Counted from the stretch's first letter, positions 1-12,252 are shown. The stretch: 64,000 bases of DNA from Atrichornis clamosus (GCA_013400975.1 WBMZ01015447.1:1-64000), one strand, 5' to 3'. Made by a program: numbers and translations. The notes: generated by a model from the sequence alone, not told the origin.

Positions 1-55
1 CGGCCCGGCCCGGCCCGCGGCGGACAGAAGACGCCGGCGCGGTTGAGAGCCCAAC

Positions 56-61
56 TTTATT
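56..61 (-). promoter_or_regulatory. Distal poly(A) signal AATAAA
   Basis: Plus strand TTTATT reads AATAAA on the minus strand (GTAATAAAGTT context), downstream of the HPSE2 stop. Cleavage would fall near positions 30-45, at the edge of the window. Confidence 0.6.
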
Positions 62-179
62 ACACCTCCGGTAGCGCCCGGGCGCGTTGCACCTGCTCCT
101 GCCCGCGACATCGCCACTGTCCCGGGCAGGACACGCTCCCGGACCGCCGCTTCGCCCCTCTCCGCTCCGGGATGTATAA

Positions 180-185
180 TTTAAT
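180..185 (-). promoter_or_regulatory. Proximal poly(A) signal variant ATTAAA
   Basis: The minus strand reads TTATTAAATTATAC in an AT-rich island within otherwise very GC-rich 3' UTR. ATTAAA is the commonest variant signal. It may give a 3' UTR about 125 bp shorter. Confidence 0.45.
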
Positions 186-779
186 AATCAACATTTCCCG
201 CCGCGAAGCCAGAGCCCGCCCGCCCGGGGCGGCTCCCGGCGGTCCCGTCCCCGCCCATCTCAGCCCTGTGCATCCCGCGGCGGGCCAGGCCGGCTGGCGG
301 CATCCCGGCGGCAGTAGAGGGAGCTGCTTCCATGCACTTGCTGCACCGGAGCACTTCTCGCCTCCGGGGAAGGGGGTCTGGCTGCTGGAGGGGTCATCCC
401 AAGGGGCAGCGGGACCAGGGGGCCGGAGAGAGTGCCTGCCCCGGGCTATACCGATGTTGAGCACCCCAACCTTCCCCGCAGCCAGTGGGCACCAGGCCTC
501 CGGTGCTTCTTGCAGCTCACGGGACGGATGGTGGCCCGCCCTGCAAATTGGCTGTTGCACTGCTCTGATGGGATGGTGGCCAGGGCATGTTGAGCTCTGC
601 GGTCACAGGGCAGGAGTGGTGCCAAGGTGGAGCACATCCAGGGTGTGAGGATGAGGGCATGGCGTGGTGCCGCCCAACACGGCCCCGTGGCGAGGCTGCG
701 TGGGCTGCCGAGGAGGCAGCATGACCTAGGCAGTGCACGGGGCAGGAGCAGGGCTGGCGAGTCCATTCTGGGCCGCAGG

Positions 780-945
780 CTATCGGTACCGACAGGCCAA
801 CGCATTCACATTCTTCACCACATAGAAGCTCATAGTCAGCGGGGGGATGACCAGGGTGCGGCCGGCCCGCAGCGGGCGAGGCTTCAGCTCAGGGAGAGTC
901 CCGTCATCCACCATGGCCAGCGGCTGCCCGTTGAGCTGGACTGAC
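780..945 (-). CDS. HPSE2: HPSE2 last coding exon (exon 12)
   Basis: The acceptor (cccacag) precedes G-TCA-GTC, which completes the lysine codon split with exon 11. The exon encodes 54 residues, SVQLNGQPLAMVDDGTLPEL at the start and NVNALACRYR at the end, followed by a TAG stop at 782-780. This is the C-terminal beta-sandwich domain packed against the barrel. The run LPELKPRPLRAGR separates HPSE2 from HPSE. No transmembrane segment or GPI signal follows, consistent with a secreted protein. Numbered as the human 592-residue form without indels, it covers about residues 539-592. Near-identity to the mammalian tail as I remember it makes the call secure. Confidence 0.97.
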
Positions 946-1027
946 CTGTGGGACCAGGAGAGGGTCAGGGCAGTGGCACTGAGGACAGGACAGTGGTGCC
1001 AGTCCCACTCACCAACATCAAACTTAC

Positions 1028-1174
1028 TTGGAGTGGAGCCCGTCCTTGCCATAGGGCTGCAGTAGGTACTGGTGGACGATCTTATCCCGCAGGGTCCCTG
1101 CCAGTTTGATTTTCTTCCGGGAGCGATGCAGGTTGATAATGTAAAGGGTGATGGATCCCCGGACATAGTTGTGG
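1028..1174 (-). CDS. HPSE2: HPSE2 exon 11
   Basis: This 147 bp exon begins after tttgcag and ends at a consensus donor (AA|gtaagt). It starts with the last base of a split Asn codon, gives 48 complete codons, and ends two bases into a Lys codon. Residues run from HNYVRGSITLYIINLHRSR to LLQPYGKDGLHS. The strands are part of the C-terminal beta-sandwich. The basic stretch RSRKKIKL is a plausible heparan-sulfate contact; this is inference from charge, not shown. Intron 11, which follows, is only 82 bp (946-1027), so exons 11 and 12 are nearly contiguous. Confidence 0.96.
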
Positions 1175-2134
1175 CTGCAAAGGGCAGAGTAGGAGATGAG
1201 GGCTGCACTGCCATGTGTCCTGGGAGCATCGCCCCTAAGAAGGGGCTTGGGGGTCTCTGCAAGAAGTGGCCTCGTGCAGGCATCCAGATGTCACCATCCT
1301 GGCTCTCCCTCCACAGGGAGATGCCACCTTCCCATCATGAAGCCTGGCACTGTGATGGGACCTTTCAATCCCTCCTCCTCAGCCGGTGGTGACACAGCTC
1401 AAGGGGATGCTGCAACAGTGTCTGGAGTGGAAGTGGCAGTCCCAGGACAGCCCCCCCCAGCCTTGCAAGGATGAGGCTGAGAACGGAGGGCTGCTCTGTG
1501 CATGGCGTCTGACCCCACCACCCAAGGCACCTGACAGACAGGTCCAGACACTGATCCTCTGTCCCTGCCTAATCAGGCAGCCCCAAACAAAGGCTATAAA
1601 GCACTTTGCACCTGTCAGTTACTGGACAAGGTTTCCTACCGAGCTGGAGGCATGTTGAAAGCATCTGGACTGTGTAAAGAAACAGTCTCTCCTCCTCCAC
1701 AATAGCAACTTGTGTCCGCGGAGGAGGTGGCCGCCCCCCCGGCTCGCTGGGGTGCTTTCAAAGCCCTTATCAGCGAAACAATAACCAGGCCAGGCTCCCC
1801 GGCAGCGCGGCCTGGCGGGTAACCCGACCGACCGGGGGCCCCTCGTGTGAAATCCACTCCCTTGATCTCTGCTGCCCAGGCTGCCCGGCGGCCACTGCAC
1901 CGGTCCCAGCCGGCCCCGTTCCCAGGCGCGGGCTTGCCACGAGTTTCATCGGAGGCATCGCCATTCCTGCTCTCCCTTCACTGTGACAGCGGCCAGAGCA
2001 GCACCCGAGTGAGTATCCTGGGAAGCCAACCTGCCTTGCCGGGCTCCTGCTCCAGCGTATCCTCGCTGGTCCCCATCTCCCAGGGGTACCGCTTATCCCA
2101 CATTGCAACCCTCAATCCTCCTTGCTCCGCTTAC
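1175..2134 (-). other. HPSE2: HPSE2 intron 10
   Basis: This 960 bp intron has no coding evidence. Its middle (about 1690-1990) is CpG-rich and carries a GATA-type motif (CTTATCAG, 1766-1773) followed closely by CAATAACC. The rest is unremarkable GC-rich sequence with a C7-C8 run near 1451 and 1733. Confidence 0.85.
1690..1990. promoter_or_regulatory. CpG-rich segment in intron 10, candidate regulatory element
   Basis: Clustered CpGs and a GATA-type word (CTTATCAG) lie in a short intron near the 3' end of the gene. The evidence is composition only. Confidence 0.25.
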
Positions 2135-2280
2135 TTGTGGTAGCTGGTGCAGTGGGCATAAATCCGGAGCTTGTCGCGAATGACTCTGCCGGGTCGGGGT
2201 TTCCTCTGCAGACCGGCCACGTGGATTGCCAGCACCTTGGGACCAATGAGGCGCTTGTAGAGCAGGGACAGCCAGTAGTC
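2135..2280 (-). CDS. HPSE2: HPSE2 exon 10
   Basis: This 146 bp exon starts in phase 0 after gctccccag and ends at CACAA|gtaag (phase 2). It encodes 48 residues beginning [20 protein letters not shown] and continuing through [13 protein letters not shown] to [15 protein letters not shown] is shared by both heparanase paralogues and marks the transition from the barrel to the C-terminal domain. The proline- and arginine-rich [13 protein letters not shown] segment is typical of HPSE2 (HPSE has a different loop here). It corresponds to about residues 441-488 of the human protein. Confidence 0.97.
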
Positions 2281-4444
2281 CTGGGGAGCAGAGGGAACAG
2301 TCAGCAGCACAACAGTCCCTTGACTCACAGAGGGAGTGGGCAGGAAAGGCTGGCTTTTCTGCTTGCAGACTAGCAAAATTTTGGCTATTGAGGTGAAAAA
2401 TGTTGTGTGACACCTGTCTGCCCTGGAGTGAGGTTTTTTGTGCAGTCCAAGCCATAATGGATGTTTCCATGAACGAGCATTGCTCGTGCTGAGAGACATG
2501 GATACCCTCTAAAGAAGCTCAGCTTCTGACTGGGTTGCAGAGCATGGAGAGTATGAGTGCCCTTGCACATTCCCATGGACCCACATGTAGCCATGCTGTG
2601 AAGCTATGCACCAGATCCAGCTGATGAATACAGGATGGTGATGTCTCTGGAGCATGCTCTTCCCCTACTCTCTACACAGAGCTGGAGCACACCAGAGCTC
2701 TTCACTGCTCTTCATCTCTGTTCATGGCACACTGGCTTTTGGGACCGCTGAGGGTGCTCAGCTTCTCAGAGGTATTTCTCCCATTTTAAAGCCTCTTGTG
2801 GAGCATGGGGACGCCAAGCACTCAAGAAATAGGAAACATTCAGACCCTACACACATGCATAAATGATGCAGCCTTAATTACGTCACCACATACTACTTTT
2901 TCCCGCAGGGCATGGCCTCGCTCGGCACACAGGATGGGCCCCAAGCCCTGGGGAGGGAGGTGAGGCTGTGTGGTGACAGAGGCCGCTGCCGGCAGGGCCC
3001 CCCACTCATCCGCTGCAGAAGCTGGGAGGTGTGTGGTAAATGAAGCAGGGTTGTGGGAAGGGAAAGGGCAGCCTCAGGCGCTCACTGGCTGTGATGCAGG
3101 ATGGAGTTCTGGCCCCGCTGCTGCTCCAGGCATACCAGGTGATGCTGGGGAGATGGAGCCTCTCACACTGCTGCTCTGAGTGCTGCCTATGGGTGCTGAG
3201 GCATGAGTACTGTGGATAAACCCCCTCTGCACAACTCAGACTGGATGTCCTAGAGGGACCATGTGCCTCTGGGCAATTGGGATGATCTCCCCTCCCTGTT
3301 GGAAATGTTGAACATCCAGCAGCAATGGTTGCGCTAGCACCAGGGGCTGCTCTGCCATCCCAGAGGGGCATGTGGTCAGGAATGAGCTCTCCAGAGCCCC
3401 AGGATGCTGGGCAGAATGGGCAGGTGAAGTGCAGATCCCTCATACAGACTCAGTTATCCATCCTGTGGGTGGTCACACAGCCCCTGATTAACATGTTTTT
3501 TGGATAAAGAGGTCAGCATATAGAACTGAGCAGTGGGGCACCAGTGACCAGCACGAGGTGAAAACCCACTGGCCAGATCAGACTGGCAGCCCCATTCTCT
3601 CTCCAGCTCAGCAGAAGCTGATGTGTTCCATCAGCACTTAGCTGGCCTGGCAAAAGGAGATCCAAACACACTTCCAACTCACTGGGCAAGTTTTTGGCAC
3701 AATGCTGGAGGAAAAGCCACCTTCTATTCTCCTCTTGCTGCTCCCAGCCAAACCCACAGGTCTTTGTGCCACACCAGCCTGGTAACTGCTTCCTTTGCAA
3801 ACTCTGGGGCCCAAAGGAGATGTGAGGGTGAAGGGAGAGGTTCGTGTAGCCTGAGAAGACCCAGCCACAGGGCCAAAGCTCCCAAGGAGGATGAGCTACA
3901 GTTGCTGAATGCTGCATATGTGTGCTGTCAGTGAGGCCATGCCATTGTCACTGACCCAGCTGGCTGCACTGACCCACCAGGCTGCAGGGGCTCTGCCAGC
4001 CTTCCCCCGCTGTGGGAAGCTGTGCCAGCCTGTGCTGCTCTGGCTCACGCCAGGCGGGACAAACAGTGCCCATCACACTGCTCTCTCTCTGGTGAGCCAC
4101 CCTGATTAGTGAGCATCATTAGATGAGTAACCACTTGAGTTTACAGTGAGGACAAAGGTGAACACAGCCTTCAGTGTTTAGCTGTTTAGTTTGTGAACTT
4201 CTGGTTCAGCTAAGGGTACACAGCTTTTCTGAGAAAAGCCGTGCAGATGCTGTGAGATGGCTAAGGTGGTCAGCAGTGATGCAGGGTGAGCCGTTCTGCA
4301 AAGTGGGAGAGGATCATGGCTAAGTGTGCAGTACTTTGGCACAGGCAGTGCCTCCAGGGCAGTGTGGGGATTGGTGTGTCCCTCCAACATCTGCAGGAGG
4401 TGAGGGGAGAGCAGTGATTTTACCTCACCTCACTGGCAAAGCTA

Positions 4445-4530
4445 GCTCCAAAATCTGTTTCAAGAAGGATGCAAAAATACCAAAGAGAGTTCAAAGGAGG
4501 GCCAGAAAAATGACCTGGGACTGAAAAGGG
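4445..4530 (+). mobile_element. CR1 LINE fragment, old (weak)
   Basis: The stretch AGAGAGTTCAAAGGAGGGCC followed by AGAAAAATGA and a GGGACTG-like word matches the 3' half of CR1 elements as I know them (GAGAGTTCAGAGGAGGGCNAC...AATGAT). It is short and decayed. Confidence 0.45.
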
Positions 4531-6186
4531 AGTTGTCTGCACTGGCCTTGAGGCACCTGAGCTCTTCAGCTCGCTGCAGGGAAGCTCTGAAGACAGCTGC
4601 AGCTTTTCGCGTCATCGCAAATCCACTTTTGTGAGGGGCCAAAATCATGTTATTTGCAATAAATTACCAGGACCTGGTGACACCAAGCATTTGGATGATG
4701 AATTACACACACACCTAGCATGATAGAAACAAACCTGCTGGGTACACGTCCTTCTCCCAGCTGGGCTGGTGCTCCAAGGCTACTCCTTCCACTGGCACGA
4801 GTGAACCCCAGTCAAATTCACACCAGGGCTGCTGGGCACCTGCAGCTACTAGCTCCTGTTCAGGTGGTGACCAGCTTGGGAAACAGTTATTCTTGAAACC
4901 CAGCTTGGCTGCAACCAGGGTGGCTTTTTCACTTGTCAGTGACCTCTTCCTGAGCCCCCAGCAGCAGCTGGCACCCAGTCCTCTTTGGCAAACCCTGTGC
5001 AAGCATGTTCCCCAGGCTGGCAGCGCCCACATACCCCTTGCAAAGACATCCTGTCAGGGGCAGCCCCGGCAATGTCCAGGGTGATGGGTGTCTCCAACCA
5101 GTGCAACTGCAGAAAGGATTTGTCTTTTGGAGTCACAGAGGGCTCCTGTTGTGAAGGCTGAGCCATCAGTACAGCTGTAGAGGCAGAGGAGGAAGAGCAG
5201 AGCAGAATCTGGTTTTCTATTAGTCCCACAGGGATCAAGGGATCTTTCTTACTTTAATTACTTTGCAGATCCATTAAGCATAACTGCAGGCGAGGAGCAC
5301 CTGAAGGCAGAGCCCTCCTGTGCCTCGGGTCTCCTATCTGGGACCCCGGATTTGTGGGCAGGAGGGGCACTTGAGTGAGCTGATGTGCAGACCTCAGGGA
5401 CCCTCATCTTCTGAGCCCCATGGGGCCAGTGAAGACCTACAAGCTTTTCACTACACAGGGAAAGCCCAGAGGGTCCTGCTTGATCTCTTTGCACATTTTA
5501 CTTCATTTCAGGAGCTTTTAAAGACTTCAGCCTTTGGAAGCAAGGTTGATTAGGCAGACCCTGAGGCAGATCTATTAACCAGACCCTCCTATGTCCAGAG
5601 CCATGAGGAGGAGTGCAGGATCTATCCCGCACATTCTCTCCTAGAGGTAACAAAGCAGCCCAACTGAGTTTGTTCAGCTTTGCGGTCACCACATGTGAGA
5701 AGATGTTTCCATAACCAGAAAACCAGAGTAAAAGAGCCATAAGCCTTCAGTCTCCCAGCGGCTGTAACCAGCACAGGCAGCTGAACTTCAAATGAGTAGG
5801 TTGTGAGCCTGTGGTGCACAGCCTCCTCTGGCTGGGGCTGTTGGGGCATGGCTCTATGTTCCCAAGTCACCAGCAGCATCAGCTGGCTGCTGCTCACCCT
5901 ATTCCACTTCCTATTGCTTCTTCCCTCTTCTGAAACTGCCCAAGCTCTTCCTCTGGGCCTCAGGCACACTCGAGTTTAAGCAGCCTGTTACAGAGTGCTC
6001 CATTCCTGCCCCTTCATCTGCATTTTTCCACAGTCCAAGCAACCTGTATGGAGATAAGGGCTGGCTTGTCTGAACATCACAGGAGAGAGAGCTTTGCTCT
6101 TTTATGCCTTTGTGGAGACTGATGGCTTTTTTTTTGGCAAAAGCATCTTACAGAAAAGCTATGATTGTGGTTGTGAGGACTTGGAG

Positions 6187-6405
6187 GGATGGAGAAAGAT
6201 GCCACTTCCCAGGGAGTCTGTTCCAGTGGTTACATATTCACATTGTTAACAATCCCACTCCATTTTGTCTTGACTTTGTCTGGCTTCAGCTTCTAAGTGG
6301 TGGTTCTTGTTCTTTCTTTTTCCACTAGATTAAAGAGATCCTCAGCATCCAAAGCTTTTTCCCTGTGGAGGTCCTTACATCCTGTTCAAGCCATAGCTGG
6401 TTGTT
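6187..6405 (-). mobile_element. CR1-type LINE fragment, ancient
   Basis: In reverse orientation it carries landmarks of the old amniote CR1 3' region: GTCTGTTCCAGTGGTTA, TTTGTCTGGCTTCAGCTTCT, GGTTCTTGTTCT and CTAGATTAAAGAGATCC. It is 5'- and 3'-truncated and contains no usable reading frame. Confidence 0.7.
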
Positions 6406-9400
6406 CCTTCAGCAAGGCTGGATAATGCTGCTTTTAACATTATCCCTGACTTTTATGGGATTCTTGGACTGTGGGAATTCAAGGTTTTCTCACCCAAACC
6501 TGTGCAAGGTCCTGTGACAAGCAGAGTGGGGCAGGGCCTTACCCCAAAGGGAACATTTTCTAAAGTCAAAATCATTTGTTTCAGACACTGATGCTGCCCT
6601 CAGGAGCTCACATGCACCATCCTCAGGACACGAGCTGCTTGCTGTTTGCCATTTCACATGTGCCCCCTCCTTCTGTGGAGGTTCTGGGGACTGAGCACTC
6701 TCCTACAAGATTTGCTGCCATACCGGCAGAGTTTGCAAGTGAGCACCACAGGGGACACTCCAGAAAGGGTCTATGAATGGGAAACAAGGCTCCTCCTAGA
6801 CCCAAACAAGGGGGCTTCAGGTGGACTGCCAGAGGCTGGTGGCATCAGCAGGGGAGAACAAGGCCAGCACACACAGAGATGCTGCAGCAAAGTGGTCTCT
6901 TGCCTCTTTCCTCTGCACTGCCCACACAGCCCTGCCCCTCCTGGACAGGACAGACCTTTGCTTTGATCTAGGTACCTCCACCGATGAAAGGAATGGCCAA
7001 CACTGTCCAATTCCTTTCTTGTTGAGCTCAGGTTCCTGCAGATGCCCCACCACCAGTCACCCAAAGCTGCTGATGTCTCTGCCTGGGCATGTGTTGCTTT
7101 CACCATGCTGATCCTCTTCTCTTCTGCTCCAACAGCTGTGAATGCCCCATCTCACACCACTCTTTCCTGTGTCGCCTTACGCCTTTACATCTTCCTGCAG
7201 CTTTCTCTTTGGGCAAGTGGTCTACAGCAAAATTCCTTCAGTGGGAGAAGCAGCCACTGAAATTGCTGCCAGATATCAGTGGCACTGAAGGGACAGATTG
7301 CCCAGGCACTGGGAAGTGGTGAGTGAGAAGTGACCCCTGCCTACTGGCCTTCACAAGCTGGCCCCAGCCAATGACCTTCACCTTCTTGGGATCTGAGCAG
7401 ATGGAGGAACAGCCAATCCTCTCTTTTGTCATCAACTCTGCCAAACAGGGTCCAGGTGATGGAGGCTACCAGAAGGAAGTGGAGGTGCCAGATCAGAGGG
7501 CTTGGAAACCAAATGCAACTTTTCTGTTTCCCGTTCTTCCAGAACACAAATCCACGCTGGGAATGGTCTTTCTGTTCCACCTGCTCCACAGCCCTGGGAT
7601 GGCTCTGTCACCAAGGTGGGCAGGTTTACCATTAGCATGGTGCCTCCTAGAGATGTGAGCAATGGCTGTGTCCATCCTTCCAAGACCAAGCTGCTGCTGC
7701 TGGTAACAGATGGAGTTTGTCTCTGCCCCAGCCTCCAGTGCCGGAGGAGCAGTCCGGTTCCAGCTCTGCACGTCTTGCAGCTCCAGCAGGTGGGTGCCAG
7801 AGCTGCTAGCCACAGCATGGCTTTGGTGCATTTGAGAGTCCACACATATGCACTTCACAGACCATTTTTCTGGTGAACCAAGAGGGAAAGGCCCCTTAAC
7901 CCATTGTAACAATGAGCAGAGTTTAGGTGCTTTAAATCTATCTCCTTGTTCACAGATCCTCAGCGCTAACCTGGAACTGCTGGAAGGATGAATGCAGAGA
8001 GGCTGCAGAAAGCAGGCAATGCCTCAGCCCTTGAGACATGATAGAAAGGACAAGGCAGTGGAGGGGTCACCCTGGTCAAACCTGCTCCAGGCAATTGTGC
8101 CAAGGCTGGCCGGGAGATTTTCGCAGAGCATCATTTCCACTCTGCCCTTCAGCAGACCATGCTTCAGCTTGACATCTCATGGGAAAGCCTTTTCCCCTGC
8201 ACATTTGAACTGCCTGGGATTTCATCTCTCCTTTCAGTGGCCAGAGCGAATGTCCTGTAACTACAGCTCCTGCAAGTCCTTGCCTCTCCTGCCCTTTCCC
8301 TGTCTGCAGGCATGGCTTCCACCAGAGCTAGTGCTCCATTGTGCAGGGCAGATGGGGGTGCCAGACGCCCGTGCAGCAGATTTATAATCATCAGGAACAG
8401 TTTCCATGTGTGTGCAAGCTCCATTGAACCTGCTCCCTCTCCCCACCCTTTGCCACCTCCAGACTTGGGACCGTGCCTCTGCCTGCATGGCGCACGGCAC
8501 TTGGCACACTGCAGTCCGACCTGACCACCCTCTCCTAGACAGTGACTTGAAGCCAAGGGTCCCCGTGGGGGGAGCAGCAGCTACAGTCCTACTGTGGCAG
8601 CTTGGCTGGCTCCATGTGCTGGATGTGCAGGTGGGTGGGTGCAGAAGCAGGGCTGAATTCCCCTGGCCCCCAGGGTGGGGTTGGGCAAGGTGGGCAAGGA
8701 CCCAGCCCCCGCAGCCTTGGCCTGGGGAGGACCCGCTCTGGTGCAGCGCAGGGGTGGGAGGGGCACCGGCTCGGGAGATGGCTGGGACCTCCGGCTGCAA
8801 TTAGCAGTGCCTCTTGCCAAGCCAGCTCAGCTAATGAGTGCACCGGGGAGCGTGTCCATGCAGCAGGCAGGAGCATGGCCGGGGGACCTTCTCCCGCTCC
8901 TGGCACTTCACCAGAGGGCCCCTTCCCTCCTTGGACCTGGAAACTGGGGGGCCCAACCCATGCCCTGATGGGTAGGTGCTCGGAACAGGTCACACAGTCC
9001 GAGTATGAGTCCAGGGTCTTCCCTCCTTTGGGACAGACAGTAATACTCTTTCCCATTGAGTTCTCCTCAGCGCCTTTGGGCAAAGCCAAGGAGGTGAAAA
9101 ATCACCCGCAGCATCCAAGCATCTGATCACAGCACCATTGGGCACGGACCTTCGTACTGCTGTGATGCTTTCTCAAGGACGCCATCAATTCACAGGCAAT
9201 ATCATATTGTCTTCTACCACCACAGCTGAGCAGGCAGCTTCTGCTGTCGATTCACCCTTGATCCCTTCAGGACTTTCTCATGCTGCATATGAAACTTATA
9301 CGCAGAAAAAAAGTTTCAGCATCTGCCTAACCCAGTATCTCACCATCCATAGTCTTTAGGGGAAGGTCCATGAGGAGACACAGTTATCAGGAAATGGAAG

Positions 9401-10349
9401 TCTGGTTTTCAGTTTTGGCGTTTCCATGAGGTTTGTGTTCCTCAGGCCCTGCCTAGAAATATGTCCAAGTTTTTTCTTTGCATAGGTATAACCTTACAGC
9501 ACTGTACATTAAAGGAGCAGAAATCAATACCAAGGATGGATAAAAATGGAGTACCACGTGGAAGAGCATTGAAAAAGGCCTTTAACATTCTGTAACAATC
9601 TAAAGAGAAATCTCACGCCTGTCTGGGGTGAAATAAATGTATTGCATCCCTCTGGACTGTTTCAGAGAGATATTAAGGAAAGAGAGATAGAGTATGTACG
9701 CTGCATGCCTGAAATGATCCTAGAGGTACTAAACGCCAGATCAGCATTTCAAAAGCACTGTCCTGTGAAGAGCAAATATTGGTGCTGCTCCTGCCCTCCT
9801 TCCCTCGACTCCCGCAACGTACAGGTAGGTTTAAGTGCAGAATGCAGGCTGATGTACCTGTGAAAGGCTTTATTTGAAGGGCTTCTCTGACTATTATACA
9901 CCTGACTGCCCCAATCACTCAGGAAGAAAAAGCACTCCAACCATACATGAAAATGTTATCTCAAAAATAACAAGGCAGTAAAACACTTGAGCTCAGAGAC
10001 AGAGTGGACAGGCAATTCTAGCAACGGGGATGGGCACTCAAGCTGCCCTTCCATGGGTGAAGGACCTGGAGGGGGACACAACGACCATGCCCCTTGCAAG
10101 ATGCCCCCAATGTCACAAGACACTGCTTAGCTCATGAGTCAGCTGTGAGTGGAAAGCCCAGCAGAGATGTGAACATCTTCCTAATTTCACTGTGAAGCTG
10201 CAGTGCCCCTTGTCCACACTGCTGCCACCTGAGACCATCCTCTTATCTGGCAAGCAGGCATCAGCAGTGGCAGGGGAGGAGAAGGAGGTGCAAAGACTGC
10301 TATGGGAAGCCCAGCCCTGGCTCCCAGCTCCCTGAGGGGCTGCCAGCTG

Positions 10350-10620
10350 GAGCTGTGATTGATGCCGCGGCGGTGCAGCCCTTCTCTCAGCAGGCAGCTG
10401 AGAGTTGCCTCACGCTCAGCCGGCGTGCGGAAACCTCTTTGTCATGGCAGCTAATGAGCAGATTGTATTTCATAGCGCCGCGGCCCCGCACAGGTACAGC
10501 CAGCGGCTTTTATCTTCCTGATAGCTCCCACGGGAAAAGAGCAGCCGCTATCCCGCGGAGCAGGTCACGGCTCGGTCTTGCTGGGCTTTGTGGTATTCGC
10601 AGCTTTTAAACCCCTTGTCG
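10350..10620. promoter_or_regulatory. CpG-rich intronic block, candidate enhancer or conserved element
   Basis: CpG dinucleotides cluster here (GCCGCGGCGG, CGGCGTGCGG, GCGCCGCGG), while the surrounding several kilobases are CpG-poor. Embedded are a homeodomain-type core (CTAATGA, 10451-10457) and two facing GATA-type words (TTATCT 10510-10515, TGATAG 10519-10524). No repeat is recognised. The function is inferred; no promoter architecture or first exon was identified. Confidence 0.4.
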
Positions 10621-12252
10621 GTTTGCACCTGCCTGTGGCTCTTTTATAGGGCAGGAGGGGAGGAAAAGGAGTTGAGGAAGCACCCGCCAGAGTTTGTGCA
10701 GGAACACAGCGGTGGGATGTGGGATCAGTGCTGAAGCAGATGGGAAAGTGAGGAAATAATCATGACAGAGATTGGCATCTAACGTATTAGGAGAGACTTA
10801 TTTCTAAACCACAGCAAAATCCAATGTAAAGTCTTCCATGGTGTTTAACAGCTTGGAGTTTATTCCTCTAACTGTCCCTGGCTTTAATCCCCTTCTGAAC
10901 TGCACTCCTTCTCCAGCCATGCTGGGGCTGCTGCCCTGCTGTGCCAGGAGAGCTGGCCATGGCCATCCGCTGCCCTCATGTACCCAGCAGGCAGGAGCTG
11001 GCCTACACCCGTCCAGCCGGGAGAAATCCGGGAGGCCCTGAAGGTGGCTTGGCCAGGGAAATTGGCTCTTCAGAAGAAACCCATCAAGTGCTTGTCACAG
11101 GCTCAGATTCATCTCAAACAAAGCTGAAAGTCCCCCAGGCTCCCCCAGGCCTGGGCCCCCAGAGCTGGCAGGTATCCTTGCTAGAGGGCTGCATGTAGGA
11201 GCAGACCAAGGTGCTCCAGGGGATACCCAGAGCAGCACAGGCAGTGGGCCATGCTTTCCTGCTCACTGGTTAGCTCTCTGGAGCCACCCACCAGGCCATG
11301 CTGGGAGGGTTAACACAGACCTCGTGTCACCAACACCTCCTGCGTCCTCCCCTGATGCTCAGGGATGCTGTAGCAGAGATGCTGTTGCAGGGATGCTGTT
11401 TTCATTGACTGAGTAGGTAGAGCTGACTGAGATGCAGCTCCCTCAGACTCTGCTCCCCTGCAGCCACCCCGAGATCCCAGCACAGCATAAAAGGCAGGTT
11501 CACAGTGTTGGGGTTGTGCACATCTCCAGCAGGGATCCCCAGTCTGCTGCCAGTGTCTGTTGGGTCAGGGACCAATAAATCCCTTCCAGGGGAGATGCAG
11601 AGCACCCAGCTGCTCTGCCAGGCTCTCTGCTTACAAGACAGTGTATTTATTAGCCCCAGCAGGAAAAGGAAGCCTGATACGTTTAACAGGGTTTTTCATA
11701 TGGTTTCTTTATCAGCACCATGTGTTCTGGAAGTTCCTCTCTGCCCAGGTGTTTCTGAAGAGCAAGGGCTGTTGTGGGGCACTGGTGAGGACCTCTGCTG
11801 ACTGTGGGAATGCCTTTTACCTTGGGGAAGCTGGGAATGCCTTTACTTTGTTTTCTAGAGATCTGAAATCAGGTGCTGAGACTGCAGCCTGGCTTCTCCT
11901 GGGCCAGCTCAACACTAGCAATCCAGCTGTCTGCCCCATGCCATGCGTGGTGGTCCTGCCACATCCATCTCTCTAACTTCCCAGTCTGCCCTGGCACCTC
12001 TCAGTGGCACCAGCCTCGCTCCTGTGCTACCAATCCAGGGCATTAGATGAAATTTCAGCTACAGAGGTATTGCTCTCCCATCTGCCTCCAACATGTTGCA
12101 TTTGACATGAACTAGTATCTCCTATTAACACTGCAAGAAGCAGATCTGGAAAATTCATTTTCCAGCACAGTTCAGAGAGGGCACAAGGAGAGAATCCCCC
12201 CAAAAGTGCAAGAAGAAGCCAGCACCAGCACAGCACCCCTGGGCAGACCTAC

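Larger units (their letters stand above)
56..779 (-). other. HPSE2: HPSE2 3' UTR (inferred)
   Basis: From the TAG stop to the most distal poly(A) signal lies about 720 bp of GC-rich sequence with no splice-site pair or recognisable coding content. Both strands carry open frames here, but their Pro/Arg/Gly/Ala-heavy composition is what GC-rich non-coding DNA gives by chance. The 3' boundary is inferred from the AATAAA at 61-56 and could be nearer to the gene if the ATTAAA at 185-180 is used. Confidence 0.6.
2281..12252 (-). other. HPSE2: HPSE2 intron 9
   Basis: About 10 kb. It contains a small old CR1 piece near 4445-4530, a reverse-oriented old CR1 piece at 6187-6405, and a CpG-rich block at 10350-10620 described separately. 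A short imperfect triplication of a GGGATGCTGT-like unit lies at 11360-11400. The other open frames on both strands show no recognisable domain. I see nothing else that I can support. Confidence 0.85.

Noticed and set aside
43..805. Overlapping open frames on both strands near the left edge
   Set aside because: They are Pro/Arg/Gly/Ala-rich products of GC-rich DNA and overlap the inferred HPSE2 3' UTR; there is no family resemblance and no splice structure.
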